From Macrostomum hystrix (Eukaryota > Platyhelminthes > Macrostomidae): DNA of 64,000 nucleotides. Position numbers and translations under genes: made by a program. How positions within the stretch are numbered: the stretch's first letter is position 1; every line of letters starts with the position of its first letter. The notes below the pieces were generated by a model. That model was given only the letters and a program-made list of their open reading frames with translations, was not told the origin of the DNA and made no database searches. Positions 1 through 11,100 of the stretch are shown piece by piece. The stretch covers positions 4,042,001 through 4,106,000 of the forward strand of contig CATNEN010000039.1 of NCBI GenBank assembly GCA_950097015.1, given 5' to 3'.

Positions 1-2
1 AG

Positions 3-59
3 CGCAACGCCGACGCATTCCTGGCGGCCTGCCAGCGAGCCGTGGCGCTGACGTTTTGA
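3..59 (+). CDS. Possible 3'-terminal exon of an unidentified gene (partial)
   Basis: The first 59 bases are GC-rich like the proven exons elsewhere in the window, in contrast to the AT-rich DNA that follows. The third frame reads RNADAFLAACQRAVALTF and then a TGA at 57-59, a plausible helical C-terminus. The gene would enter from the left, so neither family nor true boundary can be judged. The other two frames are less protein-like. No poly(A) signal lies close by; the first AATAAA is near 1668. Confidence 0.35.
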   Translation, partial: RNADAFLAACQRAVALTF

Positions 60-124
60 AGTTTCGGTCACTGACAACTAACAGTAGCCTTTACCTTGGT
101 CTTTACCTTAATCATGCGATAAAT

Positions 125-1340
125 CCACCATAATCCCTCCTGTCTCTGATTCGGTCATAATCACCTCCTGTCTCTGATTCGGTCATAATCCCTCCAGTCT
201 CTGATTCGGTCATAATCCCTCCAGTCTCTGATTCGGTCATAATCCCTCCAGTCTCTGATTCGGTCATAATCCCTCCAGTCTCTGATTCGGTCATAATCCC
301 TCCAGTCTCTGATTCGGTCATAATCCCTCCAGTCTCTGATCCGGTCATAATCCCTCCAGTCTCTGATCCGGTCATAATCCCTCCAGTCTCTGATTCGGTC
401 ATAATCCCTCCAGTCTCTGATTCGGTCATAATCCCTCCAGTCTCTGATCCGGTCATAATCCCTCCAGTCTCTGATCCGGTCATAATCCCTCCAGTCTCTG
501 ATCCGGTCATAATCCCTCCAGTCTCTGATCCGGTCATAATCCCTCCAGTCTCTGATTCGGTCATAATCCCTCCAGTCTCTGATTCGGTCATAATCCCTCC
601 AGTCTCTGATCCGGTCATAATCCCTCACAGTCTCTGATCCGGTCATAATCCCTCCAGTCTCTGATCCGGTCATAATCCCTCCAGTCTCTGATCCGGTCAT
701 AATCCCTCCAGTCTCTGATTCGGTCATAATCCCTCCTGTCTCTGATTCGGTCATAATCCCTCCAGTCTCTGATTCAGTCATAATCCCTCCAGTCTCTGAT
801 CCGGTCATAATCCCTCCAGTCTCTGATCCGGTCATAATCCCTCCAGTCTCTGATCCGGTCATAATCCCTCCAGTCTCTGATTCGGTCATAATCCCTCCTG
901 TCTCTGATTCGGTCATAATCCCTCCAGTCTCTGATTCGGTCATAATCCCTCCAGTCTCTGATTCGGTCATAATCCCTCCAGTCTCTGATTCGGTCTAATC
1001 CCTCCTGTCTCTGATTCGGTCATAATCCCTCCAGTCTCTGATTCGGTCATAATCCCTCCAGTCTCTGATTCGGTCATAATCCCTCCAGTCTCTGATTCGG
1101 TCATAATCCATCCAGTCTCTGATTCGGTCATAATCCCTCCAGTCTCTGATTCGGTCATAATCCCTCCAGTCTCTGATTCGGTCATAATCCCTCCAGTCTC
1201 TGATTCGGTCATAATCCCTCCAGTCTCTGATTCGGTCATAATCCCTCCAGTCTCTGATTCGGTCATAATCCCTCCAGTCTCTGATCCGGTCATAATCCCT
1301 CCAGTCTCTGATTCGGTCATAATCCCTCCAGTCTGGTATT
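125..1340. repeat. 27-bp minisatellite, about 45 copies
   Basis: Tandem copies of a 27-bp unit with core CCCTCCAGTCTCTGATTCGG and mostly single-base variants (TTCGG/TCCGG, CAG/CTG). Because 27 is a multiple of three, long open frames appear on the minus strand; they are by-products of the periodicity. One copy near 994 has lost bases and shifts the frame. Confidence 0.97.
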
Positions 1341-1714
1341 TGTTCAAACATTTAGTTAAAATTTGGAAATACTGTGCCTTGTGTTTTGTAAATTCCAGTA
1401 AGTATTAAATATCTTCTGCAAGGCTGACTCACTCAATCGTGCCATTTCGCAATCATGCCAGAAGGCCCTAGCTAATAGTTTGTTGGAGTTTGTTATGAAT
1501 ATTTTCGGAATTTATCCAAATTTTCCAAAGCAAATCAAAAAAGTTTGTTTTTGATTCTTTGATGTAATTCGATCTTTACTAAATATGATTTCCTTTGTAA
1601 ATTATTGTATTTGTGATTGCAATTTTCTGTTTCTTGCTACATAATAGCTGATAATGAGCATTGTACAATAAAATCGACCTGATTTGCTCTTAGTTCTGAT
1701 CTTCTGTGCATCAG
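1341..1714. other. AT-rich spacer with a poly(A)-type signal
   Basis: Unique AT-rich sequence between two minisatellites. An AATAAA hexamer near 1668 could end a + strand transcript from the left, but no gene can be tied to it. No coding signal seen. Confidence 0.5.
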
Positions 1715-2150
1715 AACACCGCCACCAGCTTCCCACTGTCCCTGAGAATCCCGCTACCCCCTTCCCACTGTCCCTCAGGATACCGCTACCCCCTTCCCAC
1801 TGTCCCTCAGGATACCGCTACCCCCTTCCCACTGTCCTTCAGGATACCGCTAGCCCCTTCCCACTGTCCTTCAGGATACCGCTAGCCCCTTCCCACTGTC
1901 CTTCAGGATACCGCTACCCCCTTCCCACTGTCCCTCAGGATACCGCTACCCCCTTCCCACTGTCCTTCAGGATACCGCTACCCCCTTCCCACTGTCCTTC
2001 AGGATACCGCTACCCCCTTCCCAATGTGCCTCAGGATACCGCTACCCTCTTCCCACTGTCCCTCAGGATACCGCTACCCCCTTCCCACTGTCCTTCAGGA
2101 TACCGCTATCCCCTTCCCAGTGTGCCTCAGGATACCGCTACCCCCTTTCC
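1715..2150. repeat. 32-bp minisatellite, about 13 copies
   Basis: Tandem 32-bp units with core GGATACCGCTACCCCCTTCC and variable CTGTCCCTCA/CTGTCCTTCA ends. A proline-rich frame runs through it on the + strand, but the period is not a multiple of three and composition is purely repeat-driven. Confidence 0.95.
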
Positions 2151-2589
2151 ATTTTTAATCCGGCTGAGCCAAATAAAATGCTTCCGTTAATTAAAAGAAA
2201 GTTATATTAATTTCAGTAGCTGATATTGATGAATAACTACAGCTTTTAAATGCGTTTTACTTAAATTTTTGTCATGGGATTTCTACACATAGCATTGTTG
2301 CTTTAACTGCTTCAAATCGAGTTAATCCCCAGCTTGGCCTGGCCTATTGGCTATTAATTCTATGTATTTATTATTGTAACACGCAATGCGGTGCATTAAA
2401 CGTTAGACAGCGTGCGTGTAACGCAAGTAGTCTATGGTAGAAACTCAACCGCGCTAAGCGTTTTCATCATGCGTGTAACGCATTTAGCGTGCGTCTAACG
2501 CTACAAGCACAAAAACAGTTTATTTCAAAAGTGGAACAGATGAAGCATACAACGTTAACAAGTTTTGAGCAAAAGTGTAGTGCCCATTT

Positions 2590-4137
2590 CTACCCATGAA
2601 AATTGCAATTGTAGACAGGCCCATGGAAATGGTACACGACAGATGGCCGGCGACTCTCTGGTGAATCAGCATTGTCCACTTCATTTATATTTAGTGACTG
2701 GCTCACCATCGTTGCTGCCTCGATCGTAGCCGCCTGCTGTACTGCTTGCACTACCACTCCAGTGGAAGGCGTCGTCCCCATGACGGCAGTTGCGGCTTGT
2801 CGGGCTTGAATGTCTTGCTGTCCACTATGAACTGCTGGTCGCTTCTCCGGACCATGTAGAGCGCTGGACAGACTTTTGGACATGCTGCGCATTTCGGCGT
2901 CTCGTCGACTTCCGAATCGGAGATACCTGTCCACAGTCCTAGTCTGCTTGTGGCCTGTGACTTTGCAAATGTCTGGCACGCTGTATCCAGCGTTCGCCAA
3001 CTCCTTCACTACTGTCGAACGGATGCAGTGCGCAGTGTACGTCTTGCTGAGACTGGCCTTCTTGGAAATTGTTGTTATCATCTGTCCCAACGTGTTAACA
3101 CCAACAGGCTTGCTAGCGTAGTACCACGACGAGGATTGCCAACTGGTAAGCTTCGGCTGTAGAAAAAATGCGGCTGGTTTTGGGGTACCAGAGCTGCTAC
3201 CAGGAATCGACTCGCCGCGCTTCCTCATGTAGAGCTTAAGGGCTTCCCCTGGGCATATGCTCCGGTCCGGCAATGCGCTCATGATAGCCTCCTTCACATC
3301 TTCGCAGGAATCACGGGTCAGATCATTTCCGACGTTCTTTATTTTGCCAGCGACGAAGTGTACCACCTCACAACCATCGGAGTCAATCTCAAACCGGAAG
3401 GACTCTTCACTAAGTGCTCGGCACCACTCCCGTCCTCTGTTTCCGAAATAGTACACGATGTTGTAAAACACCTCGTGCTGCAGGGACTCAGGCGAGCTCC
3501 GATCGAAGTAGCGAGAAAGACGCTCCAGATCTGTCGTCTCAATGGCCTGATAGTGTCCTGGGCGGCCTCCAGCGGCAATGAATGTACGTGCCATCGCCTT
3601 CAAAGTGCGGTTTGATTGAAGGAACTCGTCTCCAACTAGAATGTTGATGCGACGTGTGGTCATAAAATGGCGATGGATTGCAGCCCGAATGCAAATCAGT
3701 GTAGCTGGCGCGTAGAGTCCACCATCCCTCTTTCTCAGCGTTCCATAAAAGAAGCGCAAGATGCGGTCTAGCTCGTTAGGCGATGCAACCGACAGATCCT
3801 GCGGCAGTGACGAGTGAACACCCAAGAAGCGTCGCAAGCGTTGCATCCAATAATCCGTAGCTCGAACAACACTCTTGCATGTAGCATTGCCCTCCATCTC
3901 CGACACAATCTGCTCCAATTCCTCCGGCTGGGTCTCCTCCGTTGGTAGCTTCGAAAACAGAGCATCGAGAAAATCCACATCGGGACCAGTGGTACCATCA
4001 TCATGCAGCTTGTTCACCTCCAACTGGTCCAGTGCTTGGTCGATCTGTTGCTCAGTGAGCCCTGAGATGGCTCCATCAGGAAACTGAGCAAAATCAATAT
4101 AGCGAACTCACTTTGCAGGGCTATCTTCTTCCGACAT
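2590..4137 (-). pseudogene. Crypton-type tyrosine recombinase (DUF3504), one in-frame stop
   Basis: Tyrosine recombinase of the Crypton/DUF3504 family, which cuts and joins DNA through a covalent 3'-phosphotyrosine; domesticated relatives are the C-terminal domains of ZMYM2-4, QRICH1 and KIAA1958. The long open frame covers 4023-2590 (477 codons). Numbered from there, the catalytic set is visible: Arg196/198 in FGNRGREWCRAL, a GKIKN lysine near 227-230, HCIR at 332-335, the GHK His358 and DRYL Tyr367. WYYASKPVGVNTL before the box is also typical. The frame continues upstream to an ATG at 4137-4135, but codon 10 is TGA (4110-4108); a CGA would give an open 515-codon frame. The C-terminal tail after about 375 is low in complexity. 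Either the copy is freshly disabled or translation starts downstream at a non-AUG codon. Confidence 0.85.
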
Positions 4138-4177
4138 ATTTATTCTTTGGGGAGTGTCCAATGTGATAAGTACACAG

Positions 4178-4191
4178 GCTTATATAAGCCC
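4178..4191 (-). promoter_or_regulatory. Palindromic TATA box of the recombinase
   Basis: GGCTTATATAAGCC is a perfect palindrome about 45 bp upstream of the recombinase ATG at 4137, a fitting place for a core promoter read on the minus strand. Being symmetric it could serve both strands. Confidence 0.45.
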
Positions 4192-4236
4192 CACAGGCTT
4201 GAGCGTGCATTTAACGCAAGTGTCTATGGCCCAGCT

Positions 4237-4797
4237 TGCATATTACAATATGCGCTTCGCGCACTCGTGCTAAGACCGTTAAAGCACTCAGCGGCGATAT
4301 ATTAATCCTACATTTAACTGGCCGAAGCCAGTCATTTAACGGCCTAGGCCGATTAAACATATAGTCAATGGTCACAGTTGCTGTAAACAGTTTTAGCAGT
4401 GCAATCTCGGGAGCCGGGCCAAGCTTTAGGATTAAATACTATAATACCTGAACTCGTTGTCTATGACCTAGGAACGGCTTCGGACTGCGCTTCTGGGCCT
4501 CGGCTTCGCCTTGGCCAAGAAACGCGTCCTCAGCCGTGAACGAAATCAGGGGGGTATTATTCTATACTTCCTTGCTGACGTCTCAACTCCCCCACTCTCA
4601 CCCACAGAACTTAGGTAAGCATCCACTCTCATATTATATTTTTTCGACTAGTTGCAACTCCTTATCGGTAACCAAAATAAACGTCTATGGCATTTCACAC
4701 TCTAGTGGCAAAAAGGCAAATCGCTGGGCTGAAGGAACTGATAAAGGAATTAATTGGTTTGAAACGTATCGAGCGAAAAAACTAAATCGGCACGTCC
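4237..4797. other. Spacer with short palindromes, no gene seen
   Basis: Right end of the Crypton-like element and flank. GGCCTAGGCC near 4345 is a perfect palindrome and GGCCGAAGCC nearby is a near-palindrome. No convincing coding frame; a short open frame from 4536 is AT-rich and has no recognisable domain. Confidence 0.4.
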
Positions 4798-5142
4798 ATG
4801 AAATTTAACAAATCGTATGGCGCCCCATCCGAAGAATCAAATAGTTGCTCAATGTTAACCGAGGTGCGGCTCTTGTGGCTGCTAAACTTGTACACCCTGC
4901 TGACCTTCGTGTACACCTGCGCCTTCCTCATCGTCTGCAAGACTGTCAACAGTCGTCACGATGCGCAAGTTGCTGCCATGGCCAAAGTGTTGCGCAACGC
5001 CAAGCCCACAGACACGGTGTGGAAGACGGAGGAGAGAGCCGTGGCTGCAGCCAGGGCCTTCGCCGGCCGCGAGCTTCCAGGAGTTGTCAAACAACCCGCA
5101 CCGATGCTGGACACGCTGAGTTCGCTGCAGATGCTGCCTTGA
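4798..5142 (+). CDS. Small single-pass membrane protein, unidentified
   Basis: 114 codons ending TGA. One strongly hydrophobic segment at about residues 28-48 (LWLLNLYTLLTFVYTCAFLI) is followed by a basic stretch and then an alanine-rich, charged helix (about 55-95) with Arg/Lys/Glu spacing like a cytosolic amphipathic tail. No N-terminal signal peptide is needed; the segment can act as a signal anchor. Third-position GC rises sharply from the second ATG (4852), so translation may start there, giving a 96-residue protein, and the upstream AT-rich part may be 5' untranslated. The opposite strand also stays open, but its sequence is less protein-like. I do not recognise the family. It lies downstream of the Crypton-like element and upstream of a 24-bp array. 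Confidence 0.5.
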   Translation: MKFNKSYGAPSEESNSCSMLTEVRLLWLLNLYTLLTFVYTCAFLIVCKTVNSRHDAQVAAMAKVLRNAKPTDTVWKTEERAVAAARAFAGRELPGVVKQPAPMLDTLSSLQMLP

Positions 5143-5516
5143 CAGAGTCCGACTAGGAGGCCTAGCAATTATTTACGTAATTGGCCAATCAATTGTTCAT
5201 TACAATGTCGTTTCTAAGTGTTCTGTTTCTGTTGCAAGTTAAAAACGCAGGTCGTTTGTGAATTAGACATATTGATGGACAAAGATTTAGATTTAACTTA
5301 ATCTCCTAAGCAGGCTGATCCTGTATAGACCACATGATATTTAGACACGTGTGACATCAATCACGTGTCATGTGATGTCCAAGTGTTTGAAAAAGGAATG
5401 TGTTTACAGGCAGACATTTGTTAGTTATTGATAGACAACTCTCGTGTGCAGATTTTCGGAAAATTATTTAACACATTTTCGATTTAGCTTATTGCAAATA
5501 GGTACGATCGATAATG
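5143..5516. other. AT-rich spacer, no gene seen
   Basis: Likely 3' untranslated and intergenic DNA after the small membrane protein. It contains an interrupted inverted repeat around ACACGTGTGACATCAATCAC near 5344, but no canonical AATAAA and no coding signal. Confidence 0.4.
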
Positions 5517-7612
5517 GACCTACTCAAGTTCGATATTATAGATCTACCCTAGCTAGATAAAATGGACCTATTCTAGCTAGATACTGTAGACCTACTCTAG
5601 CTGGATACTGTACTCGTAGACCTACTCTAGCTGGATACTGTACTCGTATAGACCTACTCTAGCTGGATACTGTACTCGTAGACCTACTCTGGCTGGATAC
5701 TGAAGACCTACTCTAGCTGGATACTGTACTCGTATAGACCTACTCTAGCTCTCTAGCTGGATACTGAAGACCTACTCTAGCTCTCTAGCTGGATACTGAA
5801 GACCTACTCTAGCTGGATACTGTAGACCTATTCTACCTGGATACTGTAGACCTACTCTAGCTAGATAATATAGACCTACTCTAGCTGGATACTGTAGACC
5901 TACTCCTAGCTAAATAATATAGACCTACTCTAGCTGGATACTGAAGACCTACTCTAGCTGGATACTGAAGACCTATTCTACCTGGATACTGTAGACCTAC
6001 TCTAGCTAGATAAAATATAGACCTACTCTAGCTGGATACTGAAGACCTACTCTAGCTGGATACTGTTGACCTACTCTAGCTAAACAATATAGACCTACTC
6101 TAGCTAGATAAAATATAGACCTACTCTAGCTGGATACTGTAGACCTACTCTAGCTGGATACTGTAGACCTACTCCTAGCTAAACAATATAGACCTACTCT
6201 AGCTGGATACTGAAGACCTACTCTAGCTGGATACTGAAGACCTATTCTACCTGGATACTGTAGACCTACTCTAGCTAGATAATATAGACCTACTCTAGCT
6301 GGATACTGTAGACCTACTCTAGCTGGATACTGTAGACCTACTCTAGCTGGATACTGTAGACCTACTCTAGCTAGATAATATAGACCTACTCTAGCTGGAT
6401 ACTGTAGACCTACTCTAGCTGGATACTGTAGACCTACTCTAGCTGGATACTGTAGACCTACTCCTAGCTAAACAATATAGACCTACTCTAGCTGGATACT
6501 GAAGACCTACTCTAGCTGGATACTGTAGACCTATTCTACCTGGATACTGTAGACCTACTCTAGCTAGATAATATAGACCTACTCTAGCTGGATACTGAAG
6601 ACCTACTCTAGCTGGATACTGAAGACCTACTCTAGCTGGATACTGTAGACCTACTCTAGCTGGATACTGAAGACCTACTCTAGCTGGATACTGTAGACCT
6701 ATTCTACCTGGATACTGTAGACCTACTCTAGCTAGATAATATAGACCTACTCTAGCTGGATACTGAAGACCTACTCTAGCTGGATACTGAAGACCTACTC
6801 TAGCTGGATAATATAGACCTACTCTAGCTGGATACTGAAGACCTACTCTAGCTGGATAATATAGACCTACTCTAGCTGGATACTGAAGACCTACTCTAGC
6901 TGGATACTGAAGACCTACTCTAGGTGAATACTGTAGACCTACTCTAGCTAAATAATATAGACCTACTCTAGCTGGATACTGTAGACCTACTCTAGCTGGA
7001 TACTGAAGACCTACTCTAGCTGGATAATATAGACCTACTCTAGCTGGATACTGAAGACCTACTCTAGCTGGATAATATAGACCTACTCTAGCTAGATAAT
7101 ATAGACCTACTCTAGCTAAATAATATAGACCTACTCTAGCTAGATAATATAGACCTACTCTAGCTGGATACTGAAGACCTACTCTAGCTGGATACTGAAG
7201 ACCTACTCTAGCTGGATAATATAGACCTACTCTAGCTGGATACTGAAGACCTACTCTAGCTGGATACTGAAGACCTACTCTAGGTGAATACTGTAGACCT
7301 ACTCTAGCTAAATAATATAGACCTACTCTAGCTGGATACTGAAGACCTACTCTAGCTGGATACTGAAGACCTACTCTAGCTGGATAATATAGACCTACTC
7401 TAGCTGGATACTGAAGACCTACTCTAGCTGGATACTGAAGACCTACTCTAGGTGAATACTGTAGACCTACTCTAGCTAAATAATATAGACCTACTCTAGC
7501 TGGATACTGAAGACCTACTCTAGCTGGATAATATAGACCTACTCTAGCTGGATACTGAAGACCTACTCTAGCTGGATACTGAAGACCTACTCTAGGTGAA
7601 TACTGAAGATGC
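5517..7612. repeat. 24-bp minisatellite, about 87 copies
   Basis: Tandem 24-bp units with core GACCTACTCTAGCTGGATAC and three alternating endings (TGTA, TGAA, AATATA). Subsets of variants recur in blocks (for example the run containing CTAGGTGAATACTG near 6921, 7281, 7449 and 7591), showing block duplication. Stops occur in all frames. Confidence 0.97.
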
Positions 7613-8110
7613 TTCGACTCTAGCTAGAAGCAAAACGGATGCACGGCCAAAGCTACTAACAAACGGAAAATCTACAATTCGCATTTATCTAATACTCAAT
7701 CTTGAAATTGTGCTCCAATCTCACTGGGGCGATCAGTGTATGTCACCCTTGCCGAATGGCTCGAAAATCATATTTAAACAAAATAAGCACAGCTGCATTG
7801 ATTAATTATAACAAAAAAGACGTTGAGATTTAAAAAGACAACCAGACCATCCATCAAAGAGTGTTAATTAGTTGAAACAAAGGAGTTACAACCTCAGTGA
7901 AAGAAACATCGTCAAGATTTGAGAATTATCTAACCAGTACGTGCTCGAGAGCCAAACTTGTGGGATAAAACTCGAATTCAATCCGATGCAGGCTGGCTGT
8001 TTGTTTTAATTAGCTCACACAAAATATCGCATTTTGGCTATTTGAGAACGTTCTTAAGATCCCACTCAGCAGATATCCCAACGCAGGGATGATTAATGTT
8101 CGGCGGACTG
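7613..8110. other. Upstream region of the urea transporter gene
   Basis: Unique AT-rich DNA between the 24-bp array and the DUR3 core promoter. No ORF with coding character is seen; probably 5' regulatory DNA. Confidence 0.4.
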
Positions 8111-8116
8111 CTCGCT

Positions 8117-8128
8117 CACGTGTATAAA
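8117..8128 (+). promoter_or_regulatory. E-box plus TATA core promoter of the DUR3 gene
   Basis: CACGTG (8117-8122) is directly followed by TATAAA (8123-8128). The ATG at 8182 lies 54 bp further on, leaving room for a start site near 8153 and a leader of about 30 nt. CACGTG is the classic bHLH site. Confidence 0.6.
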
Positions 8129-8181
8129 ACCTGGGATTTGATCCCGTCTCATCGTTGCTGTTTTGAAGGGCCACCGAAGCA

Positions 8182-11100
8182 ATGGCGTCGGTGCGAATTT
8201 TGGACACCGAAGAATGTCGGCCGACCGTCAACTCCAGCGAGATCCGCGTCGGCATTGTGCCATCAGTGCTGCGCTATGAGGCCTGGTTCATCTTCATCTT
8301 CTTGGCGGTGTTTGCGTTCGGCCTGGCGAATACCTTCAACTTCCTGCGCCGCTACATCTACAAGGACAATGTGAGAGACCTGCGCTTTGAAGGGTGATCT
8401 CCTATGGGTATTGGGGTTTTGAAAGCTGATGTTTACTTGGGTATTGGGGTTTTGAATGCTGATCTGAATGAGTTTTGAAGTCTACCCATGTTTTTGGCTG
8501 ATCTAGCCACCTGTGAGTTTTGAAGGCTGATCTGCCTGTGAGTTTTGAAGGCTGATCTGCCTGTGAGTTTTGAAGGCTGATCTGCCTGTGAGTTTTGAAG
8601 GCTGATCTGCCTGTGAGTTTTGAAGGCTGATCTGCCTGTGAGTTTTGAAGGCTGATCTGCCTGTGAGTTTTGAAGGCTGATCTGCCTGTGAGTTTTGAAG
8701 GCTGATCTACCTGTGAGTTTTGAAGGCTGATCTACCTGTGAGTTTCGAAGGCTGATCTGCCTGTGAGTTTCGAAGGCTGATCTGCCTGTGAGTTTTGAAG
8801 GCTGATCTACCTGTGGGATTTTTAAGGCTTGATCTAAATAAGGTTTTTGGAGGTTTTTAAGGGCTTTTAAACGCTAATATAGCGGTATCGACATCGGACC
8901 AAAGTGTCCTTTTTAATCCTCTCATTATTTAGCTTTGTCAACTCGTAAATACTAATCCCAATAACAACAAATGCCCCAGAGTCTGCGTTCATTCGTAACA
9001 CTAGAACACCGCTGCGAAACCGGACAAATTGAATGCCGATGCGATTGGGCGGATTTCAATAATCTGATCTCTGCTAGTCTAGCATCCGGCCCATTGTTCT
9101 TTGTTATCGGATGAACGCAGTGCGGGGCAGCGAGCAACCTGATCATGCAGTTTTATTGAATTTACTGTCACTTTTTCTATTTTCCCGGTAATTATCAGAA
9201 TACAGATTTTTCGATCTGTTTGGCAGAGATTAACTACCTCTTAGATAATGATTAGCTATCTGTTAGACAAAGATTAGCTACCTGTTAGACAAAGATTAGC
9301 TACCTGTTAGACAAAGATTAGCTACCTGTAAGAAAATGATTAGCTACCTGTTAGAAAATGATTAGCTACCTGTTAGACAAAGATTAGCTACCTGTTAGAC
9401 ATGGATTTTCTACATGTTACTCTGTAATTTTATTTCTGTTAGATAGACTTTATCTACCTACCCGTATTTGACAAGGATTATCTACATGTTTGACAGAGAT
9501 GACAGTCTGTTTCAAACTAAGGAACCAGTTCTATGGCTAAACCCCGCCAGGACATTCTGGACGCAACATTCGATGCCGGTGGCAAAGTCAGCATCGGCCT
9601 GACTGCCACCACCATCGTGTCGCAATGGACCTGGGCTGCCACCCTGCTGCAATCTTCGTCTATCGCTAGCAAGGTCAGTTATGACTTTATGATCTCATCT
9701 CTCGTTGGGATCATATCTTTAGTTGGGATCTAATCTCTCGTTGGGATCTCATCTCTCGTTGGGATCATATCTCTAGTTGGGATCTAATCTCTCGTTGGGA
9801 TCTCATCTCTCGTTGGGATCTCATCTCTCGTTGGGGTTTCATCTCTCTTTGGGATCTCATCTCTCGTTGGGATCTCATCTCTCGTTGGGATCTCATCTCT
9901 CGTTGGGATCTCATCTCTCGTTGGGATCATATCTCTAGTTGGGATCTAATCTCTCGTTGGGATCTCATCTCTCGTTGGGGTTTCATCTCTCTTTGGGATC
10001 TCATCTCTCCTTGGGATCTCATCTCTCGTTGGGATCTCATCTCTCGTTGGGATCTCATCTCTCGTTGGGATCATATCTCTAGTTGGGATCTAATCTCTCG
10101 TTGGGATCTCATCTCTCGTTGGGATCTCATCTCTCGTTGGGGTTTCATCTCTCTTTGGGATCTCATCTCTCCTTGGGATCTCATCTCTCGTTGGGATCTC
10201 ATCTCTCGTTGGGATCTCATCTCTCGTTGGGATCTCATCTCTTGATTATATCTCATCTCTCGTTGTTATATCTCATCTCTCGTTGGGATCTCTTAATGGG
10301 ATCTCCTCTCTCCTTGGGATCTCATCTCTTGATTATATCTCATCTCTCGTTGGGACCTTATCTTTCGTTGGGATCTCATCTCTCGTTGGGATCTCCTCTC
10401 TCTTTGGGATCTCATCTCTTGATTAGATCTCATCTCTATTTGGGATCTCATCTCTCGTTGGGATCTCATCTCTCGTTGGGATCTCATCTCTCGTTGGGAT
10501 CTCATCTCTCGTTGGGATCTCATCTCTCGTTGGGATCTCATCTCTCGTTGGGATCTCATCTCTCGTTGGGATCTCATCTCTTGATTATATCTCATCTCTC
10601 GTTGTTATATCTCATCTCTCGTTGTTATATCTCATCTCTCGTTGGGATCTCATCTCTTAATGGGATCTCCTCTCTCCTTGGGATCTCATCTCTTGATTAG
10701 ATCTCATCTCTAGTTGGGATCTCATCTCTCGTTGGGATCTCATCTCTAAATGGGATCTCCTCTCTCGTTGGGATCTCATCTCTTGATTATATCTCATCTC
10801 TCGTTGGGATCTCATCACATGTAGGCCTTCTCTTCCGAAATAATTGTGGCCTCGCCGCGGATTCTAGTCTAGAAACTTTTGTGGGAGAGTCGCTACCGCT
10901 TTGAAAGTCGCCCCTCATCCTCTGCCACACCGATTGCAGTACGGCATCAGCGGGCCGTTCTGGTATGCCGCCGGCGGAACGCTGCAGATTCTGCTGTTTG
11001 CCATCATCTCCGTGCAGCTGAAAATCCGCGCCCCGGGAGCCAAGACCTTCCTGCAGCTGATTCAGGCTCGCTTCGACAAGACGACACACATTGTGTTCTG

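Larger units (their letters stand above)
2321..4436 (-). mobile_element. Crypton-like tyrosine-recombinase transposon (proposed limits)
   Basis: A DUF3504/Crypton recombinase gene lies between two imperfect inverted arms: AGCTTGGCC preceded by TTAATCC near 2323-2345, and its reverse complement near 4411-4436. Nested inside is a 27-28 bp direct repeat on the + strand at 2410-2437 and 4203-4229 (shared parts GCGTGC, TAACGCAAGT, TCTATGG). Further TAACGC motifs cluster at 2410-2505. Known Cryptons usually lack long terminal inverted repeats, so the outer limits are tentative; the direct repeats may mark recombinase sites. The element is about 2.1 kb and sits in AT-rich intergenic DNA. Confidence 0.6.

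Noticed and set aside
112-1351. Several long minus-strand open frames (MTESETGGI and DYDRIRDWR repeats)
   Set aside because: They follow from a 27-bp period with no stop; two frames overlap on the same strand, composition is purely repetitive, and no start or splice context is seen.
4083-4110. A 28-bp intron (GTGAGT...GCTCAG) removing the Crypton stop
   Set aside because: It has good-looking borders, but joining the 26-base first part to the rest shifts the frame by one, and the length is below known animal introns.
5517-7612. CRISPR-like regular spacing
   Set aside because: Units are contiguous near-identical tandem repeats with no unique spacers, and the host is a eukaryote.
8359-8371. 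GTGAGA at 8371 as the DUR3 exon 1 donor
   Set aside because: It looks better than GTGATC at 8394, but no acceptor near 9497-9529 is in phase without a stop; 8393 joined to 9529 is in phase.
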